64,000 nt of DNA, from contig NZ_SLZK01000006.1 of the NCBI RefSeq assembly GCF_004341105.1, positions 1 to 64,000 of the forward strand, written 5' to 3'. Position numbers and translations under genes: made by a program. A model generated the notes under the pieces. The model saw only the letters and a list, made by a program, of their open reading frames with translations. It ran no database searches and was not told the origin of the DNA. Shown piece after piece: positions 63,394-64,000 of this stretch (its first letter is position 1; every line of letters begins with the position of its first letter). Source of the DNA: Rhizobium sp. BK418 (GTDB lineage: Bacteria; Pseudomonadota; Alphaproteobacteria; Rhizobiales; Rhizobiaceae).

Positions 63394-64000
63394 GTGAGGC
63401 ACATCCATATCATTGGCATCGGCACGGGAAATCCCGAGCATCTGACCGTACAGGCGATCAACGCCATGAATGCGTCAGACGTTATTTTCATCCCGACCAA
63501 GGGAGCCGCGAAGGCCGATCTCGCCGAAGTCCGCCGAGAGATCTGCGACCGATATCTGACCCGCGAAGACATTCACATTGTCGAATTCGAGATGCCGAAA
63601 CGGGCGACTAAGGATCGAAGCTATGGTGGGAGCGTGGACGACTGGCACGCGGCAATCGCCCGGATCTACGGAGGCCTGATCGCCGATCTGCCGGAGGCTG
63701 GAGCCGGAGCTTTTCTCGTCTGGGGCGACCCGAGCCTCTATGATAGCACGATCCGCATCGTGGAGCGGGTCCGCGCGGCCGGCGCCATCCCGTTCGACTA
63801 CAGCGTCGTGCCCGGCATCACCAGCATCCAGGCGCTGGCTGCAAGCCATCGCATTCCCGTCAATCTCGTCGGCAAGCCGGTCGAGATTACCACCGGGCGA
63901 AGAGTGATTGGGGAAGGGCTGACGCATGAGAGCACGATCGTGATGCTTGATGGCGAGCAGGCCTTCTCGAAGATCGATGATCCCGATGCTGAAATCTTCT
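63394..64000 (+). CDS. cobF: Precorrin-6A synthase (deacetylating) CobF, partial
   Basis: The GTG at 63394 starts RHIHIIGIGTGNPEHLTV, a tetrapyrrole methylase fold with the SAM-binding GIGTGNP loop. LVWGDPSLYDSTIRIV and VVPGITSIQALAA are further signatures. CobF methylates C1 of precorrin-5 and removes acetate in aerobic B12 synthesis. AGGA lies about nine bases before the GTG. About 202 codons are in the window; the C-terminus lies beyond it. It is divergent from repA and likely heads a cob operon. Confidence 0.92.
   Translation, partial: MRHIHIIGIGTGNPEHLTVQAINAMNASDVIFIPTKGAAKADLAEVRREICDRYLTREDIHIVEFEMPKRATKDRSYGGSVDDWHAAIARIYGGLIADLPEAGAGAFLVWGDPSLYDSTIRIVERVRAAGAIPFDYSVVPGITSIQALAASHRIPVNLVGKPVEITTGRRVIGEGLTHESTIVMLDGEQAFSKIDDPDAEIF

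Noticed and set aside
1..64000. CRISPR array
   Set aside because: No series of regularly spaced repeats was seen; the only tandem repeat is the two-copy unit at 47-88.

Overview
The window looks like part of a large replicon (plasmid or chromid) of a Rhizobium-group alphaproteobacterium. The main reasons are a RepA/RepB partition pair of the repABC type with its 16-bp centromere sites, a DUF1612 (RHE_PE00001-type) helix-turn-helix protein, a Ti/rhizobial TraA relaxase, an HmrR-type copper regulator and the start of an aerobic cobalamin (cobF) locus. No tRNA, rRNA or CRISPR array was seen.

Positions 1-26.4 kb form a surface polysaccharide (probably O-antigen) region. A seven-gene leftward operon (8067 to 90) holds a GT2 glycosyltransferase, methyltransferase, polysaccharide pyruvyl transferase, FrhB-like Fe-S protein, NodB-like deacetylase, flippase-like protein and a polytopic membrane protein. 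After a frameshifted gene relic comes a rightward O-antigen ligase-like gene and a 36-residue membrane peptide gene. A second leftward operon (22087 to about 10757) encodes WbpI, Wzx, HisH- and HisF-like proteins, two WbpG-type sugar amidotransferases flanking Wzy, two GT4 glycosyltransferases, a small membrane protein and a frameshifted epimerase. Divergently, wbpA-wbpB-wbpD-wbpE run rightward. Together WbpA/B/E/D/I should make UDP-ManNAc(3NAc)A, and WbpG/HisH/HisF should amidate it to an acetamidino sugar, as in Pseudomonas B-band O antigens. The region looks less GC-rich than the rest and is bounded by an IS21-like end (1-88) and a decayed response regulator/IS1182 scar (26.4-27.1 kb).

Positions 27.1-43 kb look like core-type accessory DNA: periplasmic MsrA, a 1826-residue bacterial alpha-2-macroglobulin with its PBP1C partner, TreY, and a copper efflux module (a YHS-domain CopA under a MerR-type promoter, followed by HmrR). 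Small regulators follow: a conserved 96-residue protein, an XRE regulator and a LysR regulator.

Positions 43-49.7 kb hold an orphan full-length TraA, a cupin protein divergent from an ECF sigma/anti-sigma pair, and a Bax-inhibitor-1 protein with a strong terminator. Positions 49.8-59.7 kb hold a leftward dipeptide-type ABC transporter operon (permeases, two ATPases, binding protein, CocE/NonD hydrolase, CapA-like protein) with a divergent LysR gene.

The right end (59.6-64 kb) has the DUF1612 gene, then repB and repA without repC, two identical parS sites, and divergent cobF running off the window. All function calls come from reading the sequence; no database search was run.
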